Origin: CAYYMD01 sp964480425 | GTDB lineage: Bacteria > Planctomycetota > Phycisphaerae > SM23-33 | NCBI GenBank assembly: GCA_964480425.1 | Contig: CAYZPY010000056.1 | Coordinates: forward strand, 1-14,462 | Reading direction: 5' to 3' | Length of the DNA stretch: 14,462 nt | Shown here: positions 7,296-14,462 of the stretch, in pieces | How the letters are laid out: every line of letters begins with the position of its first letter | Position numbering within the stretch: the stretch's first letter is position 1 | Position numbers and translations under genes: made by a program | The notes under the pieces: generated by a model | Told to the model about the DNA's origin: nothing | Databases searched by the model: none | What the model saw: the letters and a program-made list of their open reading frames with translations, nothing else

Positions 7296-8099
7296 ATGAA
7301 ATTGCGGAAATTAGCCAGGCGCACGATGCTGGTATTGCTCATCTTCGCGGTTCTTGGCGCGTCGGTGATGTACCTTCTGGCGTCGATTCGGCCTTCGAAC
7401 TATCACCCCGCCCGCCACCTGTCCGAAAGCGAAAAGCAGGCGGTCGCCAACGCGTTCGTCCAGGAGGCCTACGTAAAATTTCAAAACAGGGCGGGGCAAA
7501 ACAAGCCGTTCACCTGGACCTTCACGCAGCACAGATTAAACGAATACCTGGCCTCCATGGACGAGATAGTTGCCAACGCGCCCGGGCATCGCCCCGGCGA
7601 AGTCAACGCCGTCATGGACAAATACGCACTGGCCGCTCCCGCAGTGGCGCTGGACGACGGAGAAATCACGCTTATGGTCCGCTCGAGACGATACGACAAG
7701 ATAATCTCGGGCGAGTTCTCGTTTTCGCTGTGGTCCCACCAACAGGGAGGCAAGAAGGTTCTCACCGTCGCCTTTGACGGGATGCGGGTGGGCAGCCTGC
7801 CTGTGCCGAAGGCGTTCGTGGAGGACTACCTCACAAAGGCCCAGAGATCCCTGGCCAAACGATATCTGCTCGAATCCAAAAAGGACGTCGTGGCGGACAA
7901 GTCGGCGCCGATTTCCTCGGCCATGAACAAACTTATCGAGTTTGTATCGAGTGTAATACTGGTTGTGGACGGTGGGGCCGTCGAGCCGGTATTCAGTTTT
8001 CCCGACGCCCACGGCAGAAAGAAAATGGTCCGCATCGATAAGATCGACATAGACGACGGGGAACTGACGCTCCACGTGGTTCCCGTCAAAACCGAATAA
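7296..8099 (+). CDS. Signal-anchored protein of unknown function
   Basis: A 267-residue protein with a short basic N-terminus (MKLRKLARR) and one hydrophobic helix at about 10-30, the layout of an N-in signal anchor, leaving about 235 residues outside the cytoplasmic membrane. The outer part starts with a helical segment holding TFTQHRLNEYLAS (75-87), then a beta-rich region with DGEITLMVRSRR (121-132) and VGSLPVPKAFVEDYL (165-179). This pattern loosely recalls YpmS/LmeA-like lipid-binding or envelope proteins, but I would not assign it on that basis. The ATG at 7296 was chosen over ATG 7104 because only the shorter form puts the helix at the N-terminus and places the start after the likely promoter; the ribosome site (GGGA at 7283-7286) is weak. 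The beta-CASP gene follows after 80 bp with its own promoter-like box. Confidence 0.72.
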   Translation: MKLRKLARRTMLVLLIFAVLGASVMYLLASIRPSNYHPARHLSESEKQAVANAFVQEAYVKFQNRAGQNKPFTWTFTQHRLNEYLASMDEIVANAPGHRPGEVNAVMDKYALAAPAVALDDGEITLMVRSRRYDKIISGEFSFSLWSHQQGGKKVLTVAFDGMRVGSLPVPKAFVEDYLTKAQRSLAKRYLLESKKDVVADKSAPISSAMNKLIEFVSSVILVVDGGAVEPVFSFPDAHGRKKMVRIDKIDIDDGELTLHVVPVKTE

Positions 8100-8134
8100 A
8101 AATAGCGCCCACGTTTGCGCCGGGCCTGTCCAGG

Positions 8135-8155
8135 TCCGCTCCTACCGGTTATAAT
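8135..8155 (+). promoter_or_regulatory. Promoter-like element with consensus TATAAT
   Basis: A perfect -10 consensus TATAAT lies at 8150-8155, preceded by CCGGT and a C-rich stretch similar to that at 7146-7169. The -35 position (TGTCCA, 8127-8132, spacer 17) matches only three of six bases. Transcription would start around 8162, leaving a leader of about 18 bases before the ATG at 8180. Confidence 0.5.
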
Positions 8156-8179
8156 CCTCCTGATTTTCAAACCAACGAC

Positions 8180-9592
8180 ATGAAGTTAAACCTCACATTT
8201 TACGGCGCGGCGCAGAACGTAACCGGTTCGCAATACATGCTTTCCAGCAGCGGCGACGGCGGGCGCGTGCTGATAGACTGCGGGATGTACCAGGAGCGGC
8301 AGTTCCGCAGCCGCAACTGGGACCCCCTGCCGTATCCGCCGGGGGAAATCGAGGCGGTGCTGCTGTCACACGCGCACCTGGACCACTGCGGGCTGCTGCC
8401 CAAGCTCGTCCGCGACGGGTTCACCGGCAAGATATACTGCACCGCCGCAACCAGGGAAATCGTCCGCATCATCCTGCTGGACTCCGCGCACATTCAGGAA
8501 GAAGACGCCGCGTTTAAAAAGGCCCGCCACCAGCGCGAAGGACGCACCGGACCGCACCCCGAGGTGCCGCTTTACACCACCTCCGACGCGCGAGCCGTGC
8601 TGCCGCTGCTGGCGCCGGTAGAATACGGCCGGACTGTCGATCTTCCCGGCGGCATGGAGGCGACCTTCAACAACGCCGGGCACATATTCGGCGCGGCCAC
8701 TATCAGCGTGCGTGCCTCGTCAAACGGCGACGAACGCACGGTGCTGTTCTCCGGCGACCTGGGCAGATGGGACATGCCCATCATCAAGGACCCCCACCCC
8801 GCCGGACGGGCAGACTACGTGGTGGTCGAATCGACCTACGGCGACAGGGAGCACCGCGATGCCGGCGACATAGACGAAAAACTCGCCGCAGTGATAAACT
8901 CAACCAACCGGGCGGGCGGTAACATTATAATACCTTCCTTCGCACTGGAGCGCTCGCAGGACCTTCTGTATCACCTGAACCAGATGCTGATTGAAGACCG
9001 CATCCCGCACCTGATGGTGTTCCTTGACAGCCCGATGGCGATAAACGTAACCGACGTGTTCGACAACCACCCGGAGATGTTCGACCGCGAAATGCGTGAA
9101 CTGGTCAGGCGGAACAAGTCGCCGTTTAATTTTCCGGGTCTGCGGATGACCCAGACCACCCACGAATCCAAGAGCATCAACCACATACGCGGCACGGTGG
9201 TGGTCATCGCCGGTTCGGGCATGTGCACCGGCGGGCGGATCAAGCATCACCTGGTGAACAACATAACGCGCCCGGAGTCCACGGTGCTGTTCGTGGGCTA
9301 CCAGGCGGCGGGGACGCTGGGCAGGCACATAGTCGAGGGCGCCGAGGAGGTTCGGATACTGGGGCAGAAGTACCCCGTGCGGGCGAACATCACCCAACTG
9401 GACGGCTTTTCTGCCCACGCCGACCGCAGCGACCTTCTGCGCTGGCTGGGACAACTGGATTCGCCCCCGCGCGGAGTGTTCGTCACCCACGGCGAACCCG
9501 ACAGCGCACGCACCCTGGCCGAGAGCGTGAAGGAAAAATTCGACTACCACTCCGTCGTACCACAATACCGCCAGACCGTAACGCTGGATTGA
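8180..9592 (+). CDS. Beta-CASP metallo-beta-lactamase-fold RNase
   Basis: A 470-residue member of the beta-CASP branch of the metallo-beta-lactamase fold, zinc-dependent nucleases related to the cleavage and polyadenylation factor CPSF73 and to bacterial RNases; probably acts on RNA in the cytoplasm. The two-zinc site is complete: H64, H66, D68 and H69 (HAHLDH), H168 (NAGHIFGA) and D193 (SGDLG). The beta-CASP motifs follow: E217 (motif A, ESTYGD), H413 (motif B, FSAHAD) and H437 (motif C, VTHGE). The GSGMCTGGR segment (345-353) is also typical. There is no KH domain or C-terminal extension, unlike archaeal aCPSF or RNase J. The N-terminus matches relatives, supporting ATG 8180, yet no ribosome site precedes it. 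Its end faces the GH95-like gene across a 29-bp gap with no obvious terminator. Confidence 0.93.
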   Translation: MKLNLTFYGAAQNVTGSQYMLSSSGDGGRVLIDCGMYQERQFRSRNWDPLPYPPGEIEAVLLSHAHLDHCGLLPKLVRDGFTGKIYCTAATREIVRIILLDSAHIQEEDAAFKKARHQREGRTGPHPEVPLYTTSDARAVLPLLAPVEYGRTVDLPGGMEATFNNAGHIFGAATISVRASSNGDERTVLFSGDLGRWDMPIIKDPHPAGRADYVVVESTYGDREHRDAGDIDEKLAAVINSTNRAGGNIIIPSFALERSQDLLYHLNQMLIEDRIPHLMVFLDSPMAINVTDVFDNHPEMFDREMRELVRRNKSPFNFPGLRMTQTTHESKSINHIRGTVVVIAGSGMCTGGRIKHHLVNNITRPESTVLFVGYQAAGTLGRHIVEGAEEVRILGQKYPVRANITQLDGFSAHADRSDLLRWLGQLDSPPRGVFVTHGEPDSARTLAESVKEKFDYHSVVPQYRQTVTLD

Positions 9593-9621
9593 ATCCGACA
9601 ACGACACAAAAGGGGATTGCG

Positions 9622-12087
9622 CTATTCAAACGAAATTTTCAGGGTAACGCTTTTTTCGGCCGGGAGGGATACACGCCTTGCGATTCGTCCAAGTCCGGAG
9701 GGCGACACCTCCACGCCGTCGGGCGCGCGGACGCTTTCGATTCCGCGGCGCAGTATGAGCGTTACGTTCTGGTCGGTCTTTGACTTGAGCGTCACTTCGG
9801 CGGTTCCTTTCTCCAGGTTCCAGGAGAGATTTTCGACAATCGCCTGCGTCCGGCAGCATACGCCGCCGATTCGCCCGGCGGGCAATTGCTCCGGCAGCGC
9901 GGGTAGCAGTTCGATCACGCTGGGACGTGAGTAAACCAGCATCTCCATGACCACCGCTGGCAGCGAACAACTGGAGTCCACGTTGTAAATCCTGTCGGGA
10001 TTGTGCGATGTGACCATGCTGGTGTAGATGTACCGCCCTTCGAGAATCTGCTTGAGGTTGCGCATGACGATTCGGTGGTCCTTCAGCCGCGTTGCCGCCA
10101 GGGCCATGTGCATCAGCCCGTGCGCCGACCGGTTCCCCTGCCCCCGCAGTTCGGCGGCGCGGCGTGCGGCGTCGAAGATCTTCGGCGTGTGGTCGGGATT
10201 TATTTCGTGTCCGGGCCAGAGCGGGTAAAGGTGCGACAGGTGGCGGTGATTGTAGCGGTCCTTCAGACCTTCCCATGCCCATTCGGCCAGCGCGCCGTCC
10301 TGGTTTATCCGATACGGCGGAATCTTTTGGAGCATCGCGCGCAGGCGGGGGATACTTTCCTTCTCCACTCCGAGGTCCTCGCAGGCGGCAATGAGATTGG
10401 TAATCGCCTCTTTGGCGACGGCGATGTCCATCGTGGCATTGATGGTCGCGGCACAGCCGGTGTTGGCAGGGCGGTTCTCCGGAGAGTACGACGGAACGAA
10501 AACGTAATTGCCGTCCTCATCGGTGACGGTGAGGAAATCCTCGTAGAAAAGCACAACCTGCTTCATCAGCGGAAGTGCGCGTTTTCTTAGAAATTCCCTG
10601 TCGCCGGTGACGAGGTAATGCTCATAGAACGGCAGTATCAGCCACTCGGCGCCTGCGGTCCAGAAATGTCCGCAGAAGCCGCGACTGCGGAAATGCGTGT
10701 GCAGGTTGTGGTCGCCGTCGGTCCGCATGCCCGACAGCACGCCACAGCAGCCGTAGAGTTTCCGGGCGTTGACTTTCCAGTCGTCGGCAATGCCCTCGAT
10801 AAGGTTGAAGTACGCCTCCATCGCCTCGGGCATGTTGCCGATGTTTCCGGACGAGACGGCCAGGTTCACGTTGGCGTCGAGCGTGAAGTCGCCGCGCCAA
10901 TTGGGCCTCCACGTGCCGGTCCACAGTCCGACCAGTCGCGGCGGCCAGTCGCCGGACGAACTGAGGTACACGTAGCGCCCCATGTCGAACATCTTCTCCA
11001 GCAGCGCCGCGTTGACGCCATCTTCGGGCTTGTCCTTCAGCAGTTCCTCGACACTCCTGGCGCAGTCCTCGCCGCCGAGGTCCAGTTCCACGCGATTGAA
11101 AATTTCGCCGTGGATGCGGGCGTGCCTTTTTAGAAGCACGTCGTAATCGGCGGGAATTTGCGCCAGGTCGGTCTTGAGTTTCGAGGCCTCTGCCTCCTGC
11201 CCCGTCTCGTATCGCACCAGGCGCGTCAGCAGCAGTATCTCATTGGCGTCGGTGATGCGGAGGTTATTCTCGCCCGCCTTGACCCGGCCGCCGTCGGGCA
11301 CCACGCGGGTGAGCATCTCGAAGCCGTGATGCATACGACCTTCGGGATATTTCCCATCAAGGCCGAACCAGCCGCGCGAGAAATTTTTCCGGAAACTCAC
11401 ATCATCGGGAACTTCCGGTAACTTTTCATCTATCGTAAAAGTGCAGTCTAATTTCTTTCCGGGCGGCGCTTCGATGCGATGGACAACGACGTTGTCCGGC
11501 CTGGAAACGAACAGCCGCCTTCGCCACCGCCCCCGATTATCGTTCCACACGACCGTCGCCTCGCCGGTGGTGAAGTTCGTCATGCGCAGATAGTCCCTGA
11601 TTTGACCGCCGGCGGGAATTTCGATTTCCACCGCGCATGCGGGGTGGTAAGGGTCGGTCCAGACGATGTCGCCGAAGCCGTCCTCGCGTGCGGCCTTTAT
11701 CGAATACGCAAACGCCTCTTCGTACTTTCCGGCCAGCATCAGGCGGCGTATCTCCCCAAGCGCCCCCGATATGTCCGGGACGGGTTTGGGCTCGGCGAAC
11801 TGCGGGTAGTTGAATTTTTCGTGGTTGAATATCAGCCGCTCTCTAAGGGGCCTGGCGAACACCAGCACGCCCATTTTGCCGTTTCCGCTGACCAGGGCGT
11901 CTTCCCACTTTTCTGCCGGCGCCAGGCTGCTCATGCCGCGGTCGGGAACTATCTTTTTGCGCCATTCGAACGGCATGGGCTCCAGGGGCGGTTGTTTCGA
12001 CGGCGATTTATCCGCCGCCGCGATATACGAAGTAAACATCAGGCAAAACGATACCGCAAGAACAACCCGCCAACTACAGGAGGTCAT
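9622..12087 (-). CDS. Secreted GH95-family glycoside hydrolase, divergent
   Basis: An 821-residue exported glycosidase. The signal peptide spans about residues 1-24 (hydrophobic 8-22, AAA before D26). The N-terminal beta-sandwich (about 55-290) includes the family-type SGNGKMG stretch (68-73), and an alpha/alpha-barrel catalytic domain and a C-terminal beta domain follow. Catalytic-site equivalents seen: N406 and N408 (NVN), E537 in SPEN, and D704 in NVDSS; HRHLSHLYPLWPG (615-627) is also GH95-like. GH95 enzymes invert alpha-L-fucosides or galactosides. However, the family's usual MNYWP after the NxN motif is replaced here by AVSSGN, and the usual DGNFG is DSSCS, so specificity may differ. 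GGAGA six bases before the ATG sets the start. It follows the symporter gene by 25 bp, the last gene of a minus-strand operon. The enzyme class is likely; the substrate is not known. Confidence 0.82.
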   Translation of the reverse strand: MTSCSWRVVLAVSFCLMFTSYIAAADKSPSKQPPLEPMPFEWRKKIVPDRGMSSLAPAEKWEDALVSGNGKMGVLVFARPLRERLIFNHEKFNYPQFAEPKPVPDISGALGEIRRLMLAGKYEEAFAYSIKAAREDGFGDIVWTDPYHPACAVEIEIPAGGQIRDYLRMTNFTTGEATVVWNDNRGRWRRRLFVSRPDNVVVHRIEAPPGKKLDCTFTIDEKLPEVPDDVSFRKNFSRGWFGLDGKYPEGRMHHGFEMLTRVVPDGGRVKAGENNLRITDANEILLLTRLVRYETGQEAEASKLKTDLAQIPADYDVLLKRHARIHGEIFNRVELDLGGEDCARSVEELLKDKPEDGVNAALLEKMFDMGRYVYLSSSGDWPPRLVGLWTGTWRPNWRGDFTLDANVNLAVSSGNIGNMPEAMEAYFNLIEGIADDWKVNARKLYGCCGVLSGMRTDGDHNLHTHFRSRGFCGHFWTAGAEWLILPFYEHYLVTGDREFLRKRALPLMKQVVLFYEDFLTVTDEDGNYVFVPSYSPENRPANTGCAATINATMDIAVAKEAITNLIAACEDLGVEKESIPRLRAMLQKIPPYRINQDGALAEWAWEGLKDRYNHRHLSHLYPLWPGHEINPDHTPKIFDAARRAAELRGQGNRSAHGLMHMALAATRLKDHRIVMRNLKQILEGRYIYTSMVTSHNPDRIYNVDSSCSLPAVVMEMLVYSRPSVIELLPALPEQLPAGRIGGVCCRTQAIVENLSWNLEKGTAEVTLKSKTDQNVTLILRRGIESVRAPDGVEVSPSGLGRIARRVSLPAEKSVTLKISFE

Positions 12088-12112
12088 AATTTCTCCATCA
12101 TGAGGTTCCGTC

Positions 12113-13927
12113 TCACCAGAAAATCAGATAAAGAGCCACAACGGCCAGTATGAGTCCGCCGCCAAAGACATATCGCAACGGATGCGGTCTGAGGTCCAGT
12201 TTCGAGGTCGGCATGGTTCGTGACTCTTTGAGCGGATTTCTGATTGTCATTATCGTCAGCACAATGCATATCAAAATCAACGTGATAAACATGTGATGCA
12301 GATAAGGCCATTGGGTGTATTTGAACAACAGCGAGGGTACGCCGGTGATTACAACCGGGGCCGCATATCCGGCGTTCTTAATAACTTCACCGGCGGTGTT
12401 CATCTCGTATCCCATTCCGCCCATAATCCATCCGGGAACCCGCGAGAAGGCGTATATAACCGGACCCAGGAGCAGCGCGACGTTGCCGCACTTTGTCGGC
12501 GCCTTTGGCACCAGCAAACCGAAGAAGAACGCCGCAACTATTGCCGGGGAGATAAAACCCCATATTTCCTGAATATAGGTAAATACGCCCTGAAACATGA
12601 ACGGAAGCGGCGCCATGACGCACGCGGCAAAGGCGATGATGGCGGTGGCGATTCGCCCGGTGAACACTTCCTGCCTGGGCGTCATATCGGTATTTATAAA
12701 CTTTTTATGCACGTCAACGGTATACATGGTAGCCGCGGAGTTGATGCCGGAGTTGAACGTTGACATCACCGCCCCGGCAAGAGCGGCCAGCACCACGCCA
12801 CGCAGTACGGGCGGCATGATCTTGACTATCAGGTGCGGATAAGCGATTTCCCCGGCCTTGCTTGGGTCTCCGCCGGCTTCGGCCATTATCGCATCGCCGA
12901 ACATCTGAAAAGCGATTATTCCAGGCATGATAATAATGAACGGCATAATAAGTTTAAACAGACACGCCAAAAATATGCCTTTTTGCCCTTCCGCAAGGGA
13001 CTTCGCACCCAGCGTTCTTTGTGTTATAAACTGATTCAGACCCCAGTAGAAGAAGTTGGGTATCAGCAGGCCTGTAAATATGGCGATCCAGGGTATTTCC
13101 GGGTCGTCCCAGGGCATAACCGCGTGCAGTTTATCCGCGTTGGCCGCCTTGAAGTTACTCCACCCTTTAACCACGCTTCCTCCCGAGACGCCCAGGTCGC
13201 TCAGTTCGCCGCCGCCGACGAGTTTGAGACCCAAAAACAGCGCCACCGCCCCACCTAACAGCAAGGCGCCTCCCTGAAGCAGGTCGGACCAGACTACGGA
13301 GCGCAATCCGCCGTAAATGGTGTACGTCGCCGCTACGATTCCAATCATCCAGGCGCCGGCCCACGTAGCCCAGAAGACGGCCGTTTGCTTCGCCGCCTGC
13401 GCAATTTCCTCGTTAGGGTGGTCCACCGGCAAATTGAACCACCGAGCAATCGTGCTGCTGAAATCAAATACCTTGTCAATCCCTCTGGCGCCGCTGTAAA
13501 CCACAGTGACAAGCACCGCCACGACCGTCAAAACCATCAGGTAAACAGACATTATCGTGCGCGTGCTTGACTTGTAGCGATACTCCAGGTATTGCGGCAT
13601 GGTATAGATGCCCGCCTTGAGGAATTTCGGAAGCAGCCACAGAGCTGTAATCACAAGCGTCACCACAGCGATCCACTCGAACCCGGCCACGGCAAGACCA
13701 CGACTGAAGCCCTTGCCCGCCATGCCGACGAAATGCTCGGTTGAGATGTTGGAGGCGATAAGCGAAAAGCCGATCAGACCCCAGGTTAGTTTGCGGCCGG
13801 CAAGAAAGTAGTCTTCGCTGCTTCCTTCCTTACGTCCGGCCCATAGAGAAACGCCCACGACCACAGCGAGAAAACCTAAAACCACAATCAGGTCCCAAAT
13901 CCCAAGAGCAAGTCCTGCTGCCAGCAT
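12113..13927 (-). CDS. Sodium:solute symporter (SSS family)
   Basis: A 604-residue inner-membrane transporter of the SSS/SGLT family, which couples sodium entry to uptake of sugars, sugar acids or related solutes. About 14 hydrophobic helices can be counted, the first at about residues 10-28. The family segment SLIASNISTEHFVGMAG (55-71) is present, as are GGLRSVVWSDLLQ and the later FNSGINSAATMYTVD region with helix-breaking small residues. A GGGAGAA ribosome site sits six bases before the ATG at 13927. The gene lies between a KDPG-type aldolase gene (109 bp upstream) and a secreted GH95-like hydrolase (25 bp downstream), so a monosaccharide released by the hydrolase is the most natural substrate. 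That is inference from order only. Confidence 0.93.
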   Translation of the reverse strand: MLAAGLALGIWDLIVVLGFLAVVVGVSLWAGRKEGSSEDYFLAGRKLTWGLIGFSLIASNISTEHFVGMAGKGFSRGLAVAGFEWIAVVTLVITALWLLPKFLKAGIYTMPQYLEYRYKSSTRTIMSVYLMVLTVVAVLVTVVYSGARGIDKVFDFSSTIARWFNLPVDHPNEEIAQAAKQTAVFWATWAGAWMIGIVAATYTIYGGLRSVVWSDLLQGGALLLGGAVALFLGLKLVGGGELSDLGVSGGSVVKGWSNFKAANADKLHAVMPWDDPEIPWIAIFTGLLIPNFFYWGLNQFITQRTLGAKSLAEGQKGIFLACLFKLIMPFIIIMPGIIAFQMFGDAIMAEAGGDPSKAGEIAYPHLIVKIMPPVLRGVVLAALAGAVMSTFNSGINSAATMYTVDVHKKFINTDMTPRQEVFTGRIATAIIAFAACVMAPLPFMFQGVFTYIQEIWGFISPAIVAAFFFGLLVPKAPTKCGNVALLLGPVIYAFSRVPGWIMGGMGYEMNTAGEVIKNAGYAAPVVITGVPSLLFKYTQWPYLHHMFITLILICIVLTIMTIRNPLKESRTMPTSKLDLRPHPLRYVFGGGLILAVVALYLIFW

Positions 13928-14036
13928 TTCGTTCTCCCTAAATATGATTGACGTAGGTATCCATGTTTTTTAGTCGGCGAATTTATAACAAATCACCCAT
14001 CCGGTGAATAGTATTTTTCGTGCATCGCCGGGGTAT
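13928..14036 (-). promoter_or_regulatory. Leader of the symporter gene with weak promoter candidate
   Basis: This 109-bp AT-rich gap lies between the aldolase stop and the symporter start. On the minus strand TATAAA (13982-13987) could be a -10 box with TTCACC (14003-14008) as a poor -35 at 15 bases. The same place has a five-base-pair stem (TCACC 13993-13997, GGTGA 14003-14007) with a five-base loop, too weak to call a terminator. The two genes could be one transcript with an internal promoter. Confidence 0.25.
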
Positions 14037-14462
14037 TCAGTTGCAAAAATCGGCGGCTATTTCGGCCGCCTGTTTGGCGTTGGCGGTTATTTTGTCCCAG
14101 TCGCCGGCGGCAATGGTGTCGGACTTTGCAACCCACGAGCCGCCAACCGCTAGCACGCCGGGGGCGCCGAGATAATCGGCCAGGTTCTCGGCGTTGACCC
14201 CGCCGGTGGGAACGAATCTCATCATGTGATACGGAGCGGCGACGGCCTTGAGATATTTCACCCCGCCGATGGCGGCGGCGGGGAAGAACTTCACCACCCG
14301 CAGCCCGTAGGAGTACGCTGACTGGATGTCCGTCGGCGTGCACGTGCCGGGGATTATGGTGACGTGGTTTTTCATGCAGTATTCGACCACGTCGGCGTCG
14401 AAGCCCGGCGTGACGATGAACTGCGAGCCGACGTCAACCGCCGCCCGCGCCTGCTCCACGCT
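14037..14462 (-). CDS. eda: KDPG-type (Eda-like) aldolase, 5' end cut by window edge
   Basis: The C-terminal 141 codons of a class I aldolase of the 2-keto-3-deoxy-6-phosphogluconate/4-hydroxy-2-oxoglutarate family, which splits a 2-keto-3-deoxy sugar acid (or its phosphate) into pyruvate and an aldehyde. The Schiff-base lysine is in VVKFFPA (codon at 14289-14291). The PGTCTPTDI segment, PTGGVN phosphate-loop region and AVGGSW motif are also in place. About 70 N-terminal residues, including the usual catalytic glutamate, lie beyond the right edge; the GTG at 14457 is internal, not a start. Position upstream of a symporter and a secreted glycosidase suggests it serves catabolism of the sugar they supply. 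Substrate could be KDPG, KDPGal or an unphosphorylated deoxy-sugar acid; sequence alone does not decide. Confidence 0.9.
   Translation of the reverse strand, partial: SVEQARAAVDVGSQFIVTPGFDADVVEYCMKNHVTIIPGTCTPTDIQSAYSYGLRVVKFFPAAAIGGVKYLKAVAAPYHMMRFVPTGGVNAENLADYLGAPGVLAVGGSWVAKSDTIAAGDWDKITANAKQAAEIAADFCN

Noticed and set aside
13993..14007. Hairpin as terminator after the aldolase gene
   Set aside because: Only five base pairs and no proper T-run follow, so it cannot be called a terminator.
1..14462. CRISPR arrays, tRNA or rRNA genes, insertion sequences, prophage or defence genes
   Set aside because: No regularly spaced direct repeats, cloverleaf-like sequences, transposase motifs or terminal inverted repeats were seen; nearly all sequence is filled by ordinary conserved genes.

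Overview
The window looks like a chromosomal stretch from a GC-rich (roughly 58-60% by eye) heterotrophic bacterium. A member of the Planctomycetota or a near relative, perhaps of the Phycisphaerae type, fits best. The reasons are the Tat-exported Gfo/Idh/MocA oxidoreductase paired with an exported ThuA-domain protein, the SSS-type sugar symporter beside a GH95-like glycoside hydrolase with no SusCD genes in view, and frequent AUA isoleucine codons in a GC-rich genome. An ASKHA/2Fe-2S corrinoid activator hints at an anaerobic or facultative life. The placement is inferred from gene content only; there is no rRNA or marker gene here.

Layout. Positions 1-3282 (+) hold a compact likely operon: zinc alcohol dehydrogenase, Tat-exported Gfo/Idh/MocA oxidoreductase, exported ThuA-domain protein. 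Positions 3283-5183 (+) hold a small three-helix membrane protein, with a possible 19-codon leader ORF overlapping its start, and a GAF-HD-GYP protein. The HD-GYP gene collides head-on, with a 43-bp coding overlap, with a RACo-like 2Fe-2S/ASKHA protein (5141-6988, minus). A 307-bp AT-rich divergent region follows. Then come a signal-anchored protein of unknown function (7296-8099, +) and a beta-CASP metallo-beta-lactamase-fold nuclease (8180-9592, +), each preceded by a similar promoter-like element. The right third is a minus-strand operon read from the right edge: a KDPG-type aldolase (cut by the edge), an SSS sodium:solute symporter and a secreted divergent GH95-family enzyme.

How the genes may work together. 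The left operon resembles the ThuB/ThuA pairing of 3-keto-glycoside metabolism, but with export signals on both proteins. The right operon reads as one sugar route: extracytoplasmic hydrolysis, sodium-coupled uptake, and aldol cleavage of a 2-keto-3-deoxy sugar acid. The middle genes (HD-GYP signalling, corrinoid activation, RNA processing, two unknown membrane proteins) look like housekeeping or regulatory genes with no obvious shared pathway. I saw no tRNA, rRNA, CRISPR array, insertion sequence or phage gene.
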